Part shown: positions 5,563 through 8,484 of the stretch, in pieces | How positions within the stretch are numbered: the first letter of the stretch is position 1 | Layout of the letters: each line of letters starts with the position of its first letter | Origin: Promethearchaeota archaeon | GTDB lineage: Archaea; Asgardarchaeota; Lokiarchaeia; Sigyniarchaeales; SOKP01 | Direction of reading: 5' to 3' | Assembly: GCA_030615145.1 (NCBI GenBank) | Contig: JAUWZT010000159.1 | Location: 1-8,484 of the forward strand | Length of the DNA stretch: 8,484 bases | The notes under the pieces: model-generated | What the model saw: only the letters and a program-made list of their open reading frames with translations | Told to the model about the DNA's origin: nothing | Databases searched by the model: none | Translations under genes and position numbers: made by a program

Positions 5563-7346
5563 ATGACGGAAAAGGGAGGATTCAAAAAAAGGGACCTACT
5601 TTACCTGGGAGCAGCAAAGCGATCGATCTAAAATATTTTTGTACCATCTGTAAACAAGAGTTTGAAATTCCTTCTGATATAAAAGCACAATTGTTGAATT
5701 CTTCTCAAAAAATGGAATTACCTAAACATCATGAAAAAGAGATGGAGATCAGGATCAAAAAACCCAAAAAAGAAGAGCCTATAACGAAAAATCAGATTGA
5801 AGAAGAGGAAAAAATAGAAATTTATTCTGCAGAACTTCTAATGGGTCATATGGATTCCAATGAGTCTAATGTTGAATATTTAAAAGTATTAAGTGTCGGA
5901 ATTGATGTTGGATCTTCTACTTCTCACCTTGTTTTCTCGCGTCTTACCCTAAGAAGGGAAACAAGCTTTTTTAACATGTCAAATAGATTCTTTCTGGTAA
6001 ATCGAGAACTCATATATGAAGGAAATATAATATTAACTCCTTTAATTGACCGAAATACCATCGATATCGAGGCGATTATAAAATTTTGTGAAGATGAATA
6101 TAAAAAAGCGGGAATTACACCTGAAATGGTTGATACGGGCGCAGTAATTGTAACTGGTGAGACTGCTAAAAAACAAAACGCTGCAGAGATAGTGAGACGA
6201 TTGTCTTCCGAATCGGGGAAATTCGTTAGTGCTTCTGCTGGACCCAATTTTGAATCTCTTCTTGGAGCTATGGGAAGTGGTACCGTTGATCTATCCCGTA
6301 AGAAGCAAAACACCATATTAAATATTGATGTAGGTGGAGGCACTAGTAATCTTGCAATCTCATCAAAGGGGATTGTACATAGCACTTCATGTATCAACAT
6401 AGGAGGTCGACTGCTGGGAATAGATGAAGATTTCAAGATATGGAGAATCGATGGACCTAGCGAAATCGTTATGGAATATCTAAATATGAATTACAAGATA
6501 GATGATATCATCTCAGAGGAGGATGTGAGGACTATAGCCCGTGAATATGCAAAAGCATTACTAGAGGTAATGAGAGGTCCTGCAGCAAGCAAAATCGCCA
6601 AGAAATTGATGATGACCGAGGATCTGGATTTCTCCATCCCAATTGACGAAATATCCTTTTCTGGTGGAGTTGCAGAGATGATTTATGATAATGATGGAGA
6701 TATTGATAAGGATAAGGGTAAAACTTCCAAACCATATAATGACATTGGAATGTACCTTGCCGAAGAAATCAATATTCTCGTTGATAAATTCAATTTGCCC
6801 TTAATGGAGCCTGAAAACAAGATTAGGGCAACGGTTATCGGAGCTGGTGCTTTTTCCCTTTCGATATCTGGATCAACTTGCTATTATGATGAAAATATTA
6901 AACTACCGATTGAAAATATTCCAGTCGTTCCTGTTAATATAAATCTAAAAGACATTTATGCGAAAAAGCAAAATCTGAAATCTGAAATTGACCTAGCTCT
7001 AAACAATTTTGATATGAAAGAAGGGGAGGATTTATTTGCTCTATACTTCAAGGATCTGTTAAATCGACGAGATCTACCACTTTTCGCTAAAGAAATTGAA
7101 AAAGCACTCCCAAATTCAGTTGCAAATAAAAAATTGATTCTTATAATCTTAGGATTTGATGGCGGTAAAATGCTGGGAATAACAATCAAGCGTGAGACAT
7201 CAATTAAGAATAACATCTTTTGTCTGGATGAATTAGATCTGGAAGCGGGAGACTGGATTGACATTGGCGCCCCCCTCCATCCAAGTCAAGCTTTCCCGAT
7301 TACTATAAAGAGTTTGGTGTTTAACAAGAACAAAAATGCTTCATAG
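5563..7346 (+). CDS. eutA: EutA-like ethanolamine ammonia-lyase reactivase, with apparent -1 shift near its start
   Basis: EutA exchanges damaged cobalamin on ethanolamine ammonia-lyase (EutBC) in an ATP-dependent, chaperone-like reaction. Signatures of the actin-like ATPase fold (594-residue numbering from ATG 5563): VGIDVGSSTSHL near 112-123, IVTGETAKKQNA near 196-207, SASAGPNFES near 223-232, NIDVGGGTSN at 254-263, FSGGVAEMI at 366-374, RATVIGAGAFSLSISGST at 422-439 and the ending DWIDIGAPL...ITIKSLVF. They match enterobacterial EutA closely. Start: ATG 5563 follows AGGAGG by 7 nt, but its frame ends after 22 codons. A -1 shift at A7 (5584-5590) joins it to the long frame, which is open and protein-like up to that point (KGPTLPGSSKAIDLKYF). 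Without the shift the first usual start is TTG 5691. The added part holds Cys27-X2-Cys30, which with His56-His57 could bind zinc. Residues 60-90 are a charged linker. Family length is about 470, so the N-terminus is an extension of roughly 100. Confidence 0.88.
5584..5590 (+). other. A7 tract where the eutA frame breaks
   Basis: Read from ATG 5563 the codons are TTC AAA AAA AGG; a -1 step at the second AAA gives AAG GGA and enters the EutA frame. One extra A here, from a sequencing miscount or from RNA polymerase slippage, has the same effect as a -1 ribosomal frameshift. Confidence 0.65.
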
Positions 7347-7446
7347 CATCGAAGTTTTATTTATACCGATTTGAAATTGATCGACTAGTAAAAGAAGGTA
7401 AATCACAGGAAGTATTAATATTGTTTTTAAATTTCTAATTCTTTCT

Positions 7447-7456
7447 TATAATTAAA
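7447..7456 (+). promoter_or_regulatory. TATA box of the 64-residue gene
   Basis: TATAATTAAA is centred about 26 nt before ATG 7478, predicting a leaderless transcript. The T-rich stretch just before it (about 7421-7446) may help end the eutA transcript. Confidence 0.5.
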
Positions 7457-7477
7457 CTTTATAGTGTTGAATTTAAA

Positions 7478-7672
7478 ATGGAATGGGAAAAAGCAGCAGA
7501 AATTAAGATTTGGTTTATAGGTCGTAAGACACCTTCTCGTGTACCTGATACTATTCTAAAAAATGCTGATTATAAATTTATGAATTCAGGATTACTAGTA
7601 TCTGGAATGGAAGAAGGAAAAATCGATTTTTTTCCAAATCATAATACTAAACAAGTTAGAATTACTCCTTAA
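7478..7672 (+). CDS. Small hypothetical protein, 64 residues
   Basis: MEWEKAAEIKIWFIGRKTPS opens a compact, soluble-looking protein with no membrane segment, signal peptide or metal motif. Strand-like pieces IKIWFIG (9-15), GLLVSGM (38-44) and KQVRITP (58-64) suggest a small mixed alpha/beta fold. I do not recognise a family. Support for it being a gene: a TATA box at leaderless spacing, sensible amino-acid composition, and a long U-tract within 10 nt after the stop, together forming a neat single-gene unit. It lies 131 bp after eutA and is likely transcribed separately. Confidence 0.65.
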   Translation: MEWEKAAEIKIWFIGRKTPSRVPDTILKNADYKFMNSGLLVSGMEEGKIDFFPNHNTKQVRITP

Positions 7673-7680
7673 TTCAACTA

Positions 7681-7698
7681 TTTTTCTTTTTTTTCTTT
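7681..7698 (+). terminator. U-rich terminator after the 64-residue gene
   Basis: A run of T interrupted twice by C (TTTTTC, then T8, C, TTT) begins 9 nt after the stop at 7670-7672, with another T6 at 7708-7713. Pyrimidine tracts of this kind terminate archaeal transcription without a hairpin. Confidence 0.6.
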
Positions 7699-7824
7699 AC
7701 AATTCTATTTTTTCATAAAACTTCTTAACAGCTAAAAATTCCTCTGCAAATTCCTTGATTACATTTAAAGACGAAAAGGTAAATAGCTATTGCTCTGGTA
7801 TGGATATCATATATTCTAAATAAG

Positions 7825-7896
7825 TGCGCCCTCCGGGAATTGAACCCGGGTCCTCGGGTTGGAAACCCGAGATTCTAACCACTATACTAAGAGCGC
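7825..7896 (-). tRNA. tRNA-Gly (anticodon UCC)
   Basis: On the minus strand the acceptor strand GCGCTCT (7896-7890) pairs with AGGGCGC (7832-7826), with one G-T. The D arm contains AGTGGTTA. The anticodon stem TCGGG/CCCGA closes the loop TTTCCAA, giving anticodon TCC for glycine codons GGA and GGG. The T arm is CCGGG-TTCAATT-CCCGG. Position 7825 supplies discriminator A. CCA is not encoded and there is no intron. The sequence closely resembles archaeal and eukaryotic tRNA-Gly. Confidence 0.97.
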
Positions 7897-7915
7897 TGTA
7901 TAAAAACAGAAGATA

Positions 7916-7924
7916 CTTAAAAAG
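7916..7924 (-). promoter_or_regulatory. TATA box of tRNA-Gly
   Basis: Reads CTTTTTAAG on the minus strand, centred 24 nt before the mature 5' end. An A-rich stretch (7927-7933 on the complementary strand) upstream may act as BRE. Confidence 0.55.
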
Positions 7925-7962
7925 AATTTTTTTCAAGTGATTATTTGTATATATTAACGATT

Positions 7963-7972
7963 AAAAAAAAAA
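7963..7972 (-). terminator. U10 terminator after nep1
   Basis: Ten A on the plus strand give U10 in the minus-strand transcript, 19 nt after the nep1 stop at 7992-7994. It separates nep1 from the tRNA promoter. Confidence 0.65.
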
Positions 7973-7991
7973 CTTTCTTATACTTATTTTG

Positions 7992-8484
7992 TTAAATAAT
8001 GTCATTAGTAATTTCATAAAAGCTAACTATTTTATTTACGATAACCCACGCATCCAAAGAATAATTCGAAATTGACACAATTTTATCGCTTAGGTTTAAG
8101 ATATCTTCTGCAAAATAACCTTTTTGAAAACCACCAATAATAGCAATATAATTTCTAGCCAAATCTTTATCAAATAAATCGAGATGATATTTAACTAATT
8201 CCCCCCTGCTTGAGAATATTATAATTTCCTTTTTTTTAAAAGATTTTACTAAATCCCTTAAAGTTCCATAAAATTGCGAAATTAAAAGTAATTCTTTTAT
8301 TCGAATTTCATTTTCCCTTAGCAATTTTGCCATTAATCCTTTAAATCTATTATAATTTCTAGCAATTTTGATTTGTGGATTAAATTCGAATATTTTATTG
8401 TTTAAAGTATGAATATATAGCTTTAAATTACTACTTTTATTCAGGGGAGAGCCCAAAGCGTTTAATAAGCAGCTATGAGTAATA
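7992..8484 (-). CDS. nep1: Nep1/Emg1 rRNA pseudouridine N1-methyltransferase, partial at N-terminus
   Basis: The frame is open to the right edge; 163 C-terminal residues are visible, beginning ITHSCLLNALGSPLNK. The apparent start at TTG 8456 is not real because homology continues upstream of it. Nep1 is a dimeric SPOUT-fold enzyme that uses SAM to methylate N1 of a pseudouridine in small-subunit rRNA and assists ribosome assembly. The diagnostic parts match archaeal and yeast Nep1 in order: SPLNK, LKLYIHT, FEFNPQIKIARNYNRFKGLM, then the knot region IIIFSSRG, IAIIGGFQKGYF, KIVSISNYSLDAWVIVNKIV. Archaeal members are near 200-230 residues, so roughly 50 lie outside the window. The usual Asp of DSPLNK is Gly here. 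A U10 tract follows the stop. Confidence 0.95.
   Translation of the reverse strand, partial: ITHSCLLNALGSPLNKSSNLKLYIHTLNNKIFEFNPQIKIARNYNRFKGLMAKLLRENEIRIKELLLISQFYGTLRDLVKSFKKKEIIIFSSRGELVKYHLDLFDKDLARNYIAIIGGFQKGYFAEDILNLSDKIVSISNYSLDAWVIVNKIVSFYEITNDII

Noticed and set aside
5924..6436. Minus-strand open frame of 170 codons
   Set aside because: Antisense shadow within eutA; the eutA motifs run through the entire stretch on the plus strand.
6532..7264. Two further minus-strand open frames (6532-6735 and 6956-7264)
   Set aside because: Both lie inside eutA on the opposite strand and show no family features of their own.
7825..7896. tRNA gene as the edge of an integrated element
   Set aside because: No integrase gene and no repeat of the tRNA 3' end were seen in the window.

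Overview
The window looks like chromosome of an archaeon, most likely an Asgard archaeon of the Lokiarchaeota type. The grounds are archaeal: a Nep1 rRNA methyltransferase, a tRNA gene without encoded CCA, TATA-box promoters placed so that many transcripts would be nearly leaderless, U-tract terminators, an AT-rich sequence and leucine-rich-repeat (LRR) proteins of the kind abundant in Lokiarchaeota. The lineage is inferred from these traits and was not tested by a search.

Layout. 1-5146 is coded on the minus strand. It holds a partial gene fusing DNA-binding domains to LRRs (1-1044), an SDS22-like LRR protein (1272-2060), a gap with a possible small gene or gene remnant on the plus strand (2156-2329), a radical SAM enzyme of the spore-photoproduct-lyase type (3100-4248) overlapping by an ATGA junction an AlkD-type DNA glycosylase (2354-3103), a 514-bp AT-rich gap with hairpins (4249-4762), and a winged-helix-like regulator (4763-5146). 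The regulator diverges from a plus-strand unit: a small helical protein (5224-5541) and an EutA-like reactivase of ethanolamine ammonia-lyase (5563-7346). A 64-residue orphan follows (7478-7672). The right end is minus strand again: tRNA-Gly(UCC) and the 3' part of nep1.

How the parts may work together. The radical SAM and AlkD genes form a translationally coupled pair pointing to DNA damage repair. The regulator and the small protein/eutA unit share a 77-bp divergent promoter region with a perfect 10-bp inverted repeat exactly between their TATA boxes, a likely operator. EutA would keep a B12-dependent ethanolamine ammonia-lyase active; its eutB/eutC partners are not in the window. The first LRR gene carries its own HTH and ribbon-helix-helix segments and lies next to a cluster of ATAGTAG repeats that may be its own operator.

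Most notable: the eutA reading frame appears to begin at ATG 5563 behind a strong Shine-Dalgarno and to need a -1 shift at an A7 tract. This adds about 43 residues, including a Cys-X2-Cys that with a later His-His may bind zinc. It is either a base miscount, or a slippage or frameshift site. No clear mobile element, CRISPR array or complete defence system is visible.
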